Shown: positions 43,736-53,497, counted from the stretch's first letter. The stretch: 64,000 nt of DNA from Streptomyces sp. NBC_01264 (GCF_026340675.1 NZ_JAPEOX010000002.1:248001-312000), one strand, 5' to 3'. Program-made: numbers and translations. Notes: a model not told the origin generated them from the sequence alone.

Positions 43736-44641
43736 TCAGCGCCCCGCTGGAATACCGGAGGGTGGCGGGCCTGCGAGCAGCGCGGACTCCTCCGGGGTCA
43801 CGTCGCCATCAGGCTCGGGGGTCCGCTTCGAGGTGCGCAGACGGCTCTCCAGACGGGCAGCGAAGGCGGTGAGCAGGAAGTTGACGGCGATGTAGATCGC
43901 AGCGATCACCACCAGGGAGGCGATGGTGTTCGCGCCGTAGTTCGCCGGGATCGTCTGGTAGGCGGACAGCAGGTCCTCGACGCCGAGGAGGGCGCCGCCG
44001 AGAGCGGTGTCCTTGAGGATGACCACGAGCTGGCCGACCAGGGCGGGCAGCATGACCGTGACCGCCTGGGGCAGCAGGACGTAGCGCATGCTCTGGCCCT
44101 TGCGCATGCCGAGCGCCTTGGCCGCATCGCTCTGACCGCCGGGCAGGGAGTGGATGCCCGCCCTGACGACCTCCGCGATGACCGACGCGTTGTACAGGAC
44201 CAGGCCCGCCACCACCGCACAGAACGGACGGAGGTCGGAGCTGATGTCCGTGAAGCGCACCAGGAGCGCGAATCCGAAGAGCATGAGCATCAGGACGGGG
44301 ATGGAGCGGAAGAACTCCACCACGGCACCGGCCGGGACCCGCACCCAGGCGTGGTCGGAGAGCCTGCCGATACCGAGCAGGGCGCCCAGCGGGAGGGCGA
44401 TGGCGATCGCGACGGCCGCCGCCTTCAGCGTTTCGGCCAAGCCCGGCAGGAGGAAGGTGGTCCACACGTCGCCGTCGGTGACGAACGGGGTCCACTTCTC
44501 CGATGCGAGTTGGCCCTTGTCCGCCATGGCCCTCAGGGTCCAGGCCAGGGCGCCTGCGAAGGCCAGCAGGAAGACCACCGTGTAGAGGACGTTGCGCCGC
44601 CTGGCCCGGGGACCGGGGGTGTCGTAGAGGACGGAGCTCAT
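43736..44641 (-). CDS. gluD: Glutamate ABC transporter permease GluD
   Basis: 301 aa starting MSSVLYDTPGPRARRRNVLY, with about five to six membrane helices and the polar amino-acid permease motif around EVVRAGIHSLPGGQSDAAKA (EAA loop contacting the ATPase). Forms a heterodimer with GluC for glutamate uptake. Its ATG overlaps the gluC stop by 4 nt. Last gene of the gluABCD operon. Confidence 0.9.
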   Translation of the reverse strand: MSSVLYDTPGPRARRRNVLYTVVFLLAFAGALAWTLRAMADKGQLASEKWTPFVTDGDVWTTFLLPGLAETLKAAAVAIAIALPLGALLGIGRLSDHAWVRVPAGAVVEFFRSIPVLMLMLFGFALLVRFTDISSDLRPFCAVVAGLVLYNASVIAEVVRAGIHSLPGGQSDAAKALGMRKGQSMRYVLLPQAVTVMLPALVGQLVVILKDTALGGALLGVEDLLSAYQTIPANYGANTIASLVVIAAIYIAVNFLLTAFAARLESRLRTSKRTPEPDGDVTPEESALLAGPPPSGIPAGR

Positions 44642-45312
44642 CGCTTTACCGCCATTCGCTTGGCTACCCGGCCCAGGATCAGGCCGGTCGGCAGGGTGAG
44701 CACCATGAACCCGAGTGCGAACACGGCGAACACCGCGAACAGTGCGTCGGCTTCGTTCTCGATCATTTCCTTCATGAGCAGCGACGCCTCGGCGACGCCG
44801 ATGGCCGCCGCCACCGTGGTGTTCTTGGTGAGCGCGATCAGTACGTTGGCGAGCGGCGCGACGACCGCGCGGAACGCCTGCGGCAGCACGATGAGCGCCA
44901 GTACCTGGTAGAAGCTCATCCCCAGCGCGCGTGCGGCTTCGGCCTGGCCGGCCGGGACCGTGTTGATGCCGGACCGCAGCGCCTCGCACACGAAGGTGCC
45001 CGTGTAGGCGATGAATCCGAGGACCGCGAGCCTGAAGCTGATCTCCTTGAACGTGCCCCCGCCCAGGGTGATGCCCAGGGTCTGTGACAGGCCCAGCGAG
45101 CAGCCGATGATCAGCAGCGTCAGCGGGGTGTTGCGGACCAGATTCACGTAAGCGGTACCGAAGGTCCGCATCAGAGGGACCGGGCTGACCCGCATCCCGG
45201 CCAGCAGGATGCCCCACACGAGGGATCCGGCCGCGGACAGGAGGGTGAGCTGGACGGTCACCCAGAATGCTCCGAGCACGTCGTACTGCGGATTGTTAAG
45301 AAAATCGAACAC
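44638..45312 (-). CDS. gluC: Glutamate ABC transporter permease GluC
   Basis: 224 aa from a GTG, starting MFDFLNNPQYDVLGAFWVTV. The EAA loop is EALRSGINTVPAGQAEAARA, with four to five membrane helices. Partner of GluD. It lies 81 nt behind gluB and overlaps gluD. Confidence 0.9.
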   Translation of the reverse strand: MFDFLNNPQYDVLGAFWVTVQLTLLSAAGSLVWGILLAGMRVSPVPLMRTFGTAYVNLVRNTPLTLLIIGCSLGLSQTLGITLGGGTFKEISFRLAVLGFIAYTGTFVCEALRSGINTVPAGQAEAARALGMSFYQVLALIVLPQAFRAVVAPLANVLIALTKNTTVAAAIGVAEASLLMKEMIENEADALFAVFAVFALGFMVLTLPTGLILGRVAKRMAVKR

Positions 45313-45393
45313 GTTGTTGCCCTGCGCTCCCCAGGATGGCGGGCGGGGCGCTCCCCCGGCGGCAGTCCGCCGGGCGGGGCGCCCCGCCCGGAA

Positions 45394-46242
45394 TCAGTTG
45401 CCTTCGGTGACCTGCGGGGCAGGTGCGTTCTTGTAGCCGGCCGGGCCGAAGTTGGCCTGGACCGCGCGGTCCCAGGAGCCGTCCTGGACCATCTTCTTCA
45501 GCGCCGCGTTGATGCCGGTCTGGAGTTCGCTGTCGCCCTTCTTCAGGCCGATGCCGTACCGCTCGTCGCTCAGCGACAGACCGACGAGCTTGAACTTGCC
45601 CTGGTGTTCCTGCTGGGCGGCGTATCCGGCGAGGATGGAATCGTCCGTGGTGAGGGCGTCGACGACCTTGTTCTCCAGGCCGGTCAGACACTCGGAGTAG
45701 GTTCCGAACTCCTGGAGATCGGCCTTGGGTGCCAGCTTGTCCTTGACGTTCTGCGCCGAGGTGGAGCCGGTGACCGAACAGAGCTTCTTGCTGTTCAGGT
45801 CCCCGGGCTTGGTGATGGACTTGTCGTCGGCGCGTACGAGCAGGTCCTGATGGGCCAGGAAGTAGGGGCCGGCGAAGTCCACCTCCTGCTTGCGCTTGTC
45901 GTTGATGGAGTAGCTGGCGACCACGAACTTCACGTCGCCGTTCTTGATCAGCTGTTCGCGCTGCGCGCTCGGCGCCTTCTTGAACTCGATCTGGTCCGGG
46001 GCGTATCCGATCTCCTTCGCCACATAGCGGGCGACGTCCACGTCGAATCCGGCGTACGTTCCGTCGGGCTTCTTGAGCGCGAGGCCCGGCTGGTCGAACT
46101 TGATGCCGATGACTATCTTCTTGCCGCCGTTCGCCGCGGGGGACGCGGAAGGGGACTTCTCGTCGTCACCGCCGCAGGCGGTGGCCGTCAGGGCGAGGGT
46201 GGCGATGACTGCGGCGGCCGTTCCGGCCTTCGAAAACTTCAC
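45394..46242 (-). CDS. gluB: Glutamate-binding lipoprotein GluB
   Basis: 282 aa with a lipoprotein signal (lipobox LTATAC, Cys23) and a type-2 periplasmic-binding fold, showing YAGFDVDVARYVAKEIGY and VDFAGPYFLAHQDLLVRADD. Substrate capture outside the membrane for the GluABCD importer. ATG at 46242, 117 nt downstream of gluA. Confidence 0.92.
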   Translation of the reverse strand: MKFSKAGTAAAVIATLALTATACGGDDEKSPSASPAANGGKKIVIGIKFDQPGLALKKPDGTYAGFDVDVARYVAKEIGYAPDQIEFKKAPSAQREQLIKNGDVKFVVASYSINDKRKQEVDFAGPYFLAHQDLLVRADDKSITKPGDLNSKKLCSVTGSTSAQNVKDKLAPKADLQEFGTYSECLTGLENKVVDALTTDDSILAGYAAQQEHQGKFKLVGLSLSDERYGIGLKKGDSELQTGINAALKKMVQDGSWDRAVQANFGPAGYKNAPAPQVTEGN

Positions 46243-46358
46243 AGCAGGGCTCTCTTCGTAAAGAAAAATGAGGATGAGAGGAAACCCCGGAGGGGGGATC
46301 GGGGGAAACCCCGGCGCGTGCCGGGAATATCAGAGGAGATCTCGGAAGCAACGAGCGT

Positions 46359-47144
46359 TCAGTGCTTGAGGATCTTCGAGAGGAAGTCCCTGGCGCGATC
46401 GTTGCGCGGGGCGCTGAAGAACTCCTGGGGAGTCGCCTCTTCGAGGATCCTCCCGTCGGCCATGAAGACGACGCGGTCGGCGGCGGAGCGGGCGAAGCCC
46501 ATCTCGTGCGTCACGACGACCATCGTCATCCCTTCCCGGGCGAGCTGCTGCATGGCTTCCAGCACCTCGTTGATCATCTCCGGGTCGAGAGCCGAGGTCG
46601 GCTCGTCGAAGAGCATGACCTTGGGGTCCATCGCCAGGGCACGGGCGATCGCCACGCGCTGCTGCTGGCCACCGGACAGCTGAGCGGGGTACTTGGCGGC
46701 CTGTGAGCCGACGCCGACCCGGTCGAGCAAGGCCCGTGCCTTGCGCTCGGCCTTCGCCTTGTTCGTGCCACGGACCTTGATCTGGCCCAGCATCACGTTC
46801 TCGAGCACGGTCTTGTGCGCGAAGAGGTTGAACGACTGGAACACCATGCCCACGTCCGAGCGGAGCCGGGCGAGTTCCCTGCCCTCGTTCGGCAGGGCGT
46901 TTCCGTCGATCGTGATCGTCCCGGAATCTATCGTCTCCAGCCGGTTGATGGTCCGGCACAGGGTCGACTTGCCCGAACCGGACGGCCCGATCACGACGAC
47001 GACTTCGCCCCGGGCGATGCTGAGATCGATGTCCTTGAGGACGTGAAGCGCACCGAAGTTCTTGTTCACGTTCCTCAGAACTACCAGGCCGTCGGTGTCG
47101 GGAACTGCACCCTGATCACCCCTGGTCATTGCCACTACGTTCAC
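46359..47144 (-). CDS. gluA: Glutamate ABC transporter ATPase GluA
   Basis: 261 aa with Walker [11 protein letters not shown]-loop [10 protein letters not shown], signature LSGGQQQR, Walker [12 protein letters not shown] and the His switch VVVTHEMGF. Energises GluCD. Start GTG at 47144 with a GGAG upstream; an ATG at 47129 lacks a ribosome site. First gene of the operon. In S. coelicolor gluABCD lies near recA and recX; neither is visible here. Confidence 0.92.
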   Translation of the reverse strand: MNVVAMTRGDQGAVPDTDGLVVLRNVNKNFGALHVLKDIDLSIARGEVVVVIGPSGSGKSTLCRTINRLETIDSGTITIDGNALPNEGRELARLRSDVGMVFQSFNLFAHKTVLENVMLGQIKVRGTNKAKAERKARALLDRVGVGSQAAKYPAQLSGGQQQRVAIARALAMDPKVMLFDEPTSALDPEMINEVLEAMQQLAREGMTMVVVTHEMGFARSAADRVVFMADGRILEEATPQEFFSAPRNDRARDFLSKILKH

Positions 47145-47662
47145 GGCTCATTGGCTCCGTCCTACTTGGGAAACAGGACACTAAGAGCAAATTGCCGGTA
47201 AGTCATCAGCGCTGAGGTTAAATTGAGCTTGATCTGCCAGGTCCGTACCATCGGGTGCGATCCGGCGACGAAAGGGACTAGTCCCTTTGGCCGGCTGGAT
47301 GCCGAGGACCCTGCCTTCGGCCGGGGCCCTCGCTTTCACATGGCGATCACCACTGCGTTCCAGGTGGGGCCGGTGGATCTGCGCGCTGCTCGTCCCGGCG
47401 GTCGTGTCCGTGTCCGGGCGGGCAAGCGCCGCGTTCCGTCCGTCCTCGGTCGCACAGGACGGCCGGGCTTCGCACTGCTAGGGCGCTGCAGCACGCCTGG
47501 GCCCCCGGGGAGCAGGCGCACGGCACGAGCCCCCGCGGGCGATTGCCATCACCCGACCGGAACCGCATGCCTGAATGACTAGCCCCTCGGGATAGCCGGA
47601 TCGTCCGTGGGCGCCCCACCCTGGATCCACAGATTTAATGGCTACACGAAAGGCTTGCAACC
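47145..47662. other. Divergent intergenic region, 518 nt, with palindrome
   Basis: This holds the gluA promoter and the promoter of the 771-aa gene. The part next to gluA is A/T-richer than the genome. The only strong symmetric element is the 18-bp palindrome at 47271-47288. No gene seen. Confidence 0.5.
47271..47288. promoter_or_regulatory. 18-bp perfect palindrome
   Basis: AAAGGGACTAGTCCCTTT is perfectly self-complementary, lies 127 nt upstream of gluA and 375 nt upstream of the 771-aa gene, and is a good candidate for a dimeric regulator site. Which gene it serves is unknown. Confidence 0.5.
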
Positions 47663-49978
47663 ATGGAGACACCCCGGAAGTCCATCAGAACGGGCACCTG
47701 GCTCGGCGTACACACAATCCCCTCCGGTAAGCTGGATGCGGGCATGCCGGCCTCGAAGGTTCTGGTTTCCGAATGGGGGCCTCTCTTCCTGTCCTGGCTG
47801 CTCGACTGCGAGCAGCCAGGAGGTAGGCGATATCAGGACGACGAGAAGGTCATGTATGCCCTGACCATTGTCGACCGCCACCGCTCTCAATACCTCAAGG
47901 TCAAGAAGATATCCGAGGAATCGATATCCGAGGACCACCAGCAGAAGGTCCAGGAATTCCTTGATCTCTACAAGAACTGCGACAGGACACTGACCAGATT
48001 GGTGGCCAGGTTCTGGAAGGCACTCCAGGAAGAGATCGAGAGCGGAGTCGATCTTTCACCCCTCGATCGAATCAACAAGAGCAGCCGAACTTCCCCCGAG
48101 CAGATACTTCAGTTCCACAAAGAGAACTGGGCCGTCGCGAAGGGTTACGCAGCCCAGTACATCGAGATCGGAGAGGCGCTCACCAAGATCCCGGAAGAGG
48201 TGCTCAATTGCCCTAAGCCGGAAAAGAACTTCCTTGGAAGATCAACCGCCCCGAGGGACGTCGACTTCAAGACCGAACAGGTCAAGCAGTTCAAGAACCT
48301 CGAAGGTCACGCAAAGGACCTCCTGAAGATTTCAGTCGCTCACCTTGAGCTGATGAACGCCCAGTACCGCATCACTGCCGAGGGGGGTGGCATCGACAGC
48401 AGGCCCATCTGGTCCCTCGACCAGCAGCGGCTGGGCGAGCTGGTTCCTTCGCCTGAATTCAACGACAAGCTGCGGGCCTGGTACGACCTCACCACGGAAG
48501 CGACCACTCAGTTCATCGCGGCGGCACAAAAGCTGTTCAAGTCCTGCGAGAAGTGCCTGATCAAGGTCGCGACGCCGGAACTCATCAAGGTACTCGACGA
48601 CATCAAGCCGTTCTATGCGGGTGCAGGCCTTGCCCTGAGAGGCCTGGCCGGCGCCGTCGGCGTCGCCGCAGCCGTGGTCAGCCCGATCATCGGCCCGGCT
48701 TCCATCCCCATCGGACTAGCCGCGGCTGGCATCAACCAGGGCGCCAACCGGCTGGAGAGGAGCGCTGCCCGGCAGTCACTCAAGAAGAGCGACGACCTCC
48801 TGGCGAAGGGCGTCACCCAGCGCGTCAAGGTGTCCAGTGTGACCAAGAAGCTCTTCAAGGGCAGTAAGGGCGCCACGGCGGCGCTCGAACAGGTCGACAA
48901 GTGGGGAACTCAGATCGAGGCTTGGACCTACACCCAGCCCATCGGGGACGCCGCAACCATGGCCGGGCCGTTCGTAACCGCCATGGATGCGGCAGGCACC
49001 CCGTTGGCTGGCATATCGGGCGCGCTCGGAGTCGGCATGACCGGCGCCATGTATTTTTCCGATAAGGAAACCGTCGGAAGATTCAAGGACAAGGAGGTGG
49101 AATCGGGTGTGAGCAGACTTGTCAGCACCGTCACGAAAACCAGGCACAAGACGCACTCGGAGCAGGCACTCCGAGCCAAAGGCAACTCCGGCCGAATTGC
49201 GGCCATGGAAACCTTCACGAAGTTCCACCGTAATCGCTCCATCACCGTGGAAATCAGCCAGAACCGAACAGTCACCTTCCTCGGCGCGAGTCTGACCGCC
49301 GACCTTCGCCGACTCAGGCGCGACGGCCACTCCGCCGACGGCCGATTCTTCCGCTTCGTCAGCACGAACGTTCCCATCACATTGGATCAAAGTTACGGAA
49401 GCTCCGTCAAAAGCATCACATGGCAGTGCTCGGCTGACGGAGATTACGAAATAATCGCCGTACACCCCGGCGTGCAGTTCATGATCCCTGAGACGAATCC
49501 CGCCGCGTTCCGTAGAAACCGGGAGGAATTCATCAGCAGCGGGGCGAGCCTCGTCGACTTCATCAGGGAGGGGGTTGCCAAAGAGTGGGTCTACCTTGAG
49601 GGATCGGCGGCCTGGATGGCCAATATCGACTTCGGGCACCAGTTCGATGTCGTTAAGACCCGAATCTACAGCTGGAACGAACGAATGAGGGACCTGAGTT
49701 TGAAGTACGCGAAGTTGGCAGTTGAAAACGGTGGTGACACCCAGTGGACCGGTTCGGTCCAAGAGCTCAATGCCATCGCCAATGGCAATGACGTCGAGAT
49801 AGCGGCAATTGAGCCGAGGGAGTCCGGAATGAATCTACTGCAGCCGACGGCCGAGCGCCAGATTGACAGGGCATTCTGCCTCAAGGTCGCATTCATGAAT
49901 CGCACGGCCGGCTACGCCGACGGGGACACAAACACCTCCACCTGGGACAAATTCATTTTCGGAGACTACTCAGGTTGA
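47663..49978 (+). CDS. Unknown 771-aa protein with hydrophobic central segments
   Basis: Not recognised. Residues about 60-240 are helical, Lys/Glu-rich and likely coiled-coil. Around residues 315-360 a long hydrophobic, Gly/Ala-rich stretch (LALRGLAGAVGVAAAVVSPI, then IGPASIPIGLAAAGIN) could form a membrane hairpin, and a second (FVTAMDAAGTPLAGISGALG) follows near 440. The C-terminal 250 residues look like a globular beta-rich domain. This recalls alpha-helical pore-forming toxins or membrane-inserting effectors, which is inference. The ATG at 47663 has GAAAGG. G+C is lower than average. An IS630 element sits exactly in its original stop codon, adding Tyr-Ser-Gly. Confidence 0.75.
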   Translation: METPRKSIRTGTWLGVHTIPSGKLDAGMPASKVLVSEWGPLFLSWLLDCEQPGGRRYQDDEKVMYALTIVDRHRSQYLKVKKISEESISEDHQQKVQEFLDLYKNCDRTLTRLVARFWKALQEEIESGVDLSPLDRINKSSRTSPEQILQFHKENWAVAKGYAAQYIEIGEALTKIPEEVLNCPKPEKNFLGRSTAPRDVDFKTEQVKQFKNLEGHAKDLLKISVAHLELMNAQYRITAEGGGIDSRPIWSLDQQRLGELVPSPEFNDKLRAWYDLTTEATTQFIAAAQKLFKSCEKCLIKVATPELIKVLDDIKPFYAGAGLALRGLAGAVGVAAAVVSPIIGPASIPIGLAAAGINQGANRLERSAARQSLKKSDDLLAKGVTQRVKVSSVTKKLFKGSKGATAALEQVDKWGTQIEAWTYTQPIGDAATMAGPFVTAMDAAGTPLAGISGALGVGMTGAMYFSDKETVGRFKDKEVESGVSRLVSTVTKTRHKTHSEQALRAKGNSGRIAAMETFTKFHRNRSITVEISQNRTVTFLGASLTADLRRLRRDGHSADGRFFRFVSTNVPITLDQSYGSSVKSITWQCSADGDYEIIAVHPGVQFMIPETNPAAFRRNREEFISSGASLVDFIREGVAKEWVYLEGSAAWMANIDFGHQFDVVKTRIYSWNERMRDLSLKYAKLAVENGGDTQWTGSVQELNAIANGNDVEIAAIEPRESGMNLLQPTAERQIDRAFCLKVAFMNRTAGYADGDTNTSTWDKFIFGDYSG

Positions 49979-51138
49979 ACTCGTAGTGTCGGCGTGGCTG
50001 CTGACGGGTCGTGATCCCTGCGGTATGTCATAGGGATGAGGTCTGCGCAGGCGGGCGGGTATACGCCCGAGGAGCAGGCGGCGCGTGAGCGGTTGAGGCT
50101 GGAGGCGGCCGGGCGGTTCGCACGTGGGGAGACCACGGCCAAGATCGCCCGGGAGCTGAGGGTGTCCGATCGCTCGGTGTTGCGGTGGCGGCGGGTGTGG
50201 GAGTCGGGCGGGGTGGAGGCCCTGCGCTCGAGGGGGCCGGTGTCGGTGGAGAGGCTGTCCGCGGGGCAGTGGGCCAGGCTGGAGGCGGAGCTGGCGCGGG
50301 GTCCGCTGGTGCATGGTTTCGAGGACGACCAGCGGTGGACGCTGAAGCGGATCAAGCTGCTGATCGGCCGGATGTTCCATGTCGTCTATACGGTGCAGGG
50401 GGTGTGGAAGCTGCTGCGTCGGCACGGCTGGAGCTGCCAGGTCCCGGTGCGTCGGGCCGTCGAGCGGGACGAGGCCTCCATCGAGGTGTGGAAGGAGCAG
50501 GTGTGGCCGGAGGTAAAAGAGTGGCGGCGGACCTGGGTGCCCACATCTGCTTCGAAGACGAAGCAGGACAGGCCCTGAGCCCGCCGCGGGGACGCACCTG
50601 GGCACCACGCGGCCGACGCCCCACCGTGCGGGTGCGGGGCCGGGGCCGCGGACGCGTGAACATCGCCGGCCTCGCTGCTACCGGCCCGGCCACCGCACCC
50701 ACTTCTTCTACAAGCTGCACGTCTACCACGGCCGTAAGAATGAGCCGAAGAGTTTCTCCTGGCAGGACTACCGCGACCTCATCACGGCCACCCACCAGCA
50801 GCTCGGCACCCCGATCGTGTGGTGCTGGGACAACCTGTCCGTCCACCTGCGCCAGGAGCTGGCGCACTACGCCGAAGAGAACAAGGACTGGCTGCGGATC
50901 TACCAGCTCCCCAGCTATGCGCCCAACCTCAACCCCACCGAAGGCGTCTGGTCCCTATTCAAACGGTCGATCACCAACTTCGTCGCTGCCGACCTCGCCG
51001 GTCTCACCCGCATCATCAAGCGCAAGCTCAAGAAGATCCAATACCGGCCCGAGCTGATCGACGGCTGCCTCGCCCAGACCGGGCTGACCATGGGGTCCAC
51101 CATGATCAGCCCCGTCCGACACTACGAGTTCACCTGAG
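49969..51138 (+). mobile_element. IS630-family element with TA duplication
   Basis: Flanked by TA at 49967-49968 and 51139-51140, the typical IS630 target duplication. The ends read CTCAGGTTGAACTCGTAGTG on the left and the near-complement on the right. The insertion split a TAA stop (TA plus the A at 51141), and the IS end provides a new in-frame TGA. Carries a transposase that is out of frame twice. Confidence 0.85.
50036..51137 (+). pseudogene. IS630 transposase with two frameshifts
   Basis: Part 1 (50036 to about 50520) has the HTH region (LRVSDRSVLRWRRVWESGGV). Part 2, one frame back, has the first catalytic Asp (HICFEDEAGQALSPPRGRTW). Part 3, again one frame back from about 50680, has WCWDNLSVH and YAPNLNPTEGVWS, the remaining D and E. 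The first shift lies at GTAAAAGAG and could be programmed -1 slippage; the second looks like a one-base loss. Probably inactive. Confidence 0.8.
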
Positions 51139-51298
51139 TAAGAGAACAGACCAGGATCCGGCGACCTTCCTGAAAGCTCTCTCCGTGCCCCCCGCCGACG
51201 GCTGGGGGCACGGGTCCGGCCCGCGACATGCGGCCGGTTGCAGAGGCGGACGGGAGCGGGGTGGGCGACAATGGGCAGGCCGGACCCGGGAGGCTCGC

Positions 51299-52570
51299 AT
51301 GGGGCGCGACGGACAGTCGATCCGGTTCGTAAAGCCGGCCTTCAGGCGGTCGGTCGGCCAGCCCTGGGCGTCGGTCTCCTCCGCGATGCGGGACCACGCC
51401 TGGCTGGCCCTGAGGATCAACAGCCTGGTCCGGGTATTCATCACCACCGCGCTGTTCATCATGAACATCACGGTCTTCCCGCCGCGCGACCACCCGCTTC
51501 TCTGCTACACGATCATGTGGTCCTACGCGGCGGTGAACGTGCTGCCACTGGTGGTGCGATGGGACCGGGTCACCCCGTTCGCCGCCTCACTCGTGCCGGT
51601 GATCCTCGACCTGGTCGTGATCACGACGGTACTGACCCTTTCCGGCGGATTCCCCAAGGACACGTCGAACTACATCACGCTCTTCGACGACCTCTACTTC
51701 CTCGTGCCCATCCTCGCCGCCTTCCAGCTCTATCCATCCGTCACGGCCTTCGCCGGCGTCGCCTCGGTCGCGGTCTACATCTCCGCGGCGGTCGCGGCCG
51801 CTCCGGCGCCCGACTGGGTCTATCTGATCACCCACGCCGTCTTCATCGCGATGTCGTCCCTGTGCTGCGTGGTCTTCTCCTCCCTCCAGCGCTCCAGGGT
51901 GACGACCATCGCCGCCCTCGTGCAGCAGCGTTCGGTGCTGCTGGGACGCGTGATCTCGCTGGAGGAGGACGAGCGGCGAAAGATCTCGGAGGTGCTCCAT
52001 GACGGGGCCCTGCAGAGCGTGCTGGCCGCGAAGCTCGACGCCGAGGAGATCAGCCAGGCCGAACCGGGCGAGGACATCGCCGGCCACGTGACGCGCCTGG
52101 AATCCGCACTCGCGGACGCGGCCAGGCAGCTCCGCTACTCGGTCACCGAGCTCCATCCCGATCAGGTGGAGCTCGCGGGGCTCGAGCGCGCGCTGAGGGC
52201 CATGTTCGAGGAGGGCGCGGCTCGCGGCGGGTTCGAGGTGGACCTGTCGTGCGAGGTCGCGGGCCCCACCCCCATCGATGAGTTGATCTTCCGTGCCGCC
52301 GGCGAGTTCCTCTCCAACACCGTCAAACACGCGAAGGCGAAGCACGTCACGGTGCGGTTGGAGCTGACCGCCTTGCGGGCGCGCCTGGAAGTCACCGACG
52401 ACGGAGTGGGCATTGCCTCCGGCGTGCTCGCCTCCAGGGCCGCGGAGGGACACATCGGGGTGTCGTCGCAGCGCGTGCGCGTGGAGGGCATGGGCGGGAG
52501 CTTCTCCCTCGAGAACGTCGCCCCGCACGGAACGAGGGCGGTCATCGAACTGCCCGTACCCGCGTCGTAG
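51299..52570 (+). CDS. Orphan membrane sensor histidine kinase, paralogue of the 11895 gene
   Basis: 423 aa from an ATG with GGGAGG upstream. About five or six membrane helices (residues 40-195), then EEDERRKISEVLHDGALQSV with phospho-acceptor His234, then GHKL motifs EFLSNTVKHA, VTDDGVGI and GHIGVSSQRVRVEGMGG. Same architecture and the same LHDGALQ box as the kinase at 11895. No response regulator adjacent. It lies directly beyond the IS630 element, so its upstream region may be altered. Confidence 0.88.
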   Translation: MGRDGQSIRFVKPAFRRSVGQPWASVSSAMRDHAWLALRINSLVRVFITTALFIMNITVFPPRDHPLLCYTIMWSYAAVNVLPLVVRWDRVTPFAASLVPVILDLVVITTVLTLSGGFPKDTSNYITLFDDLYFLVPILAAFQLYPSVTAFAGVASVAVYISAAVAAAPAPDWVYLITHAVFIAMSSLCCVVFSSLQRSRVTTIAALVQQRSVLLGRVISLEEDERRKISEVLHDGALQSVLAAKLDAEEISQAEPGEDIAGHVTRLESALADAARQLRYSVTELHPDQVELAGLERALRAMFEEGAARGGFEVDLSCEVAGPTPIDELIFRAAGEFLSNTVKHAKAKHVTVRLELTALRARLEVTDDGVGIASGVLASRAAEGHIGVSSQRVRVEGMGGSFSLENVAPHGTRAVIELPVPAS

Positions 52571-52706
52571 CGACGGGGAACTCGGGCGTCCGCTCTCCCT
52601 AGTCCTTTCGGAGACCTCGCGTCGTGCCTTGTCCGGTCCGGAAGCAGGAGGGCGCGGCCGGGCGCCGATGAAAGGCTCGACGCCCTCCCAGTAAGGATTG
52701 AAGAAA

Positions 52707-53420
52707 ATGACCTATCCCAGGATCGTCCTCGTGCACGGGGCCTTCGCCGACGCGTCCAGCTGGAGCGGTGTGGTGCGCAACCTGCAGGACGCCGGCCACC
52801 AGGTGACCGCTCCCCCGAACCCGCTCCGCGGCCTTGCCCGGGACTCCGCCTACCTGGCGGGCTACCTCAAGACGATCGAGGGCCCCGTCGTGCTCGTGGG
52901 GCACTCCTACGGCGGCGAGGTGATCACCAATGCGGCCGAGGGCCTCGACCACGTGAAGGCGCTCGTCTACGTCGCTGCCATCGCTCCCGACGTGCAGGAG
53001 AGCGCCGACGACATCTTGGGCCTGTTCCCGGGAAGCGGCCTGCCCGACGCCCTGGCCCCGGTCCCCTACGTGACGGAGACCGGCGGGGAGGGCGTCGACC
53101 TGTTCATCAAGCCGGAGGCCTTCCGGCCCGTCTTCGCCGCGGACGTCGATCCCGCCGGGGCCGCCGTGCTCGCCGCCGTACAGCGTCCGGTCGAGGCCGC
53201 GAGCCTGTCCGAGGCCAGCTCCGGTGCGGCCTGGAAGGACATCCCCTCCTGGTATCTGGTCGCCACGCAGGACCGGGCCATCCCGGCAGAGGCGCAGCGT
53301 TACCTGGCCCTGCGGGCGGGAGCCTTCACCGTCGAGGTGGACGCCTCGCACGCGGTGGCCGTCTCCCGCCCGGACGAGGTGGCCGACCTGATCCTCACCG
53401 CGGTCAAGGCCGTCGCCTAG
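52707..53420 (+). CDS. Alpha/beta hydrolase
   Basis: 237 aa. IVLVHGAFADASSWSGVVRN is the oxyanion strand, VVLVGHSYGGEVITNA the nucleophile elbow (Ser in GHSYGG), a late Asp lies in LVATQDRAIPAEAQRY and the terminal His in EVDASHAVAVSRPDEVADLI. Complete triad. No signal peptide, so a cytoplasmic esterase or C-C hydrolase. ATG at 52707 with AAGGA nine nt before; TTG at 52698 is less likely. Convergent with the MFS gene, sharing a terminator. Confidence 0.9.
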   Translation: MTYPRIVLVHGAFADASSWSGVVRNLQDAGHQVTAPPNPLRGLARDSAYLAGYLKTIEGPVVLVGHSYGGEVITNAAEGLDHVKALVYVAAIAPDVQESADDILGLFPGSGLPDALAPVPYVTETGGEGVDLFIKPEAFRPVFAADVDPAGAAVLAAVQRPVEAASLSEASSGAAWKDIPSWYLVATQDRAIPAEAQRYLALRAGAFTVEVDASHAVAVSRPDEVADLILTAVKAVA

Positions 53421-53455
53421 GGCGGTCGTACGCGGTGAGCGGTTCCGGCACCGCT

Positions 53456-53497
53456 CGTGCACCGGCCGGGGCCCCAGCGGGTCCCGGCCGGTGCACG
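53456..53497. terminator. Bidirectional terminator
   Basis: 15-bp perfect arms (CGTGCACCGGCCGGG and complement) around a 12-nt loop, between the convergent hydrolase and MFS genes, one base beyond the MFS stop. Confidence 0.8.

Noticed and set aside
37940-51140. An integrative element with tRNA attachment site
   Set aside because: No tRNA gene, integrase or att-like direct repeat was seen; the region is explained by ISs.
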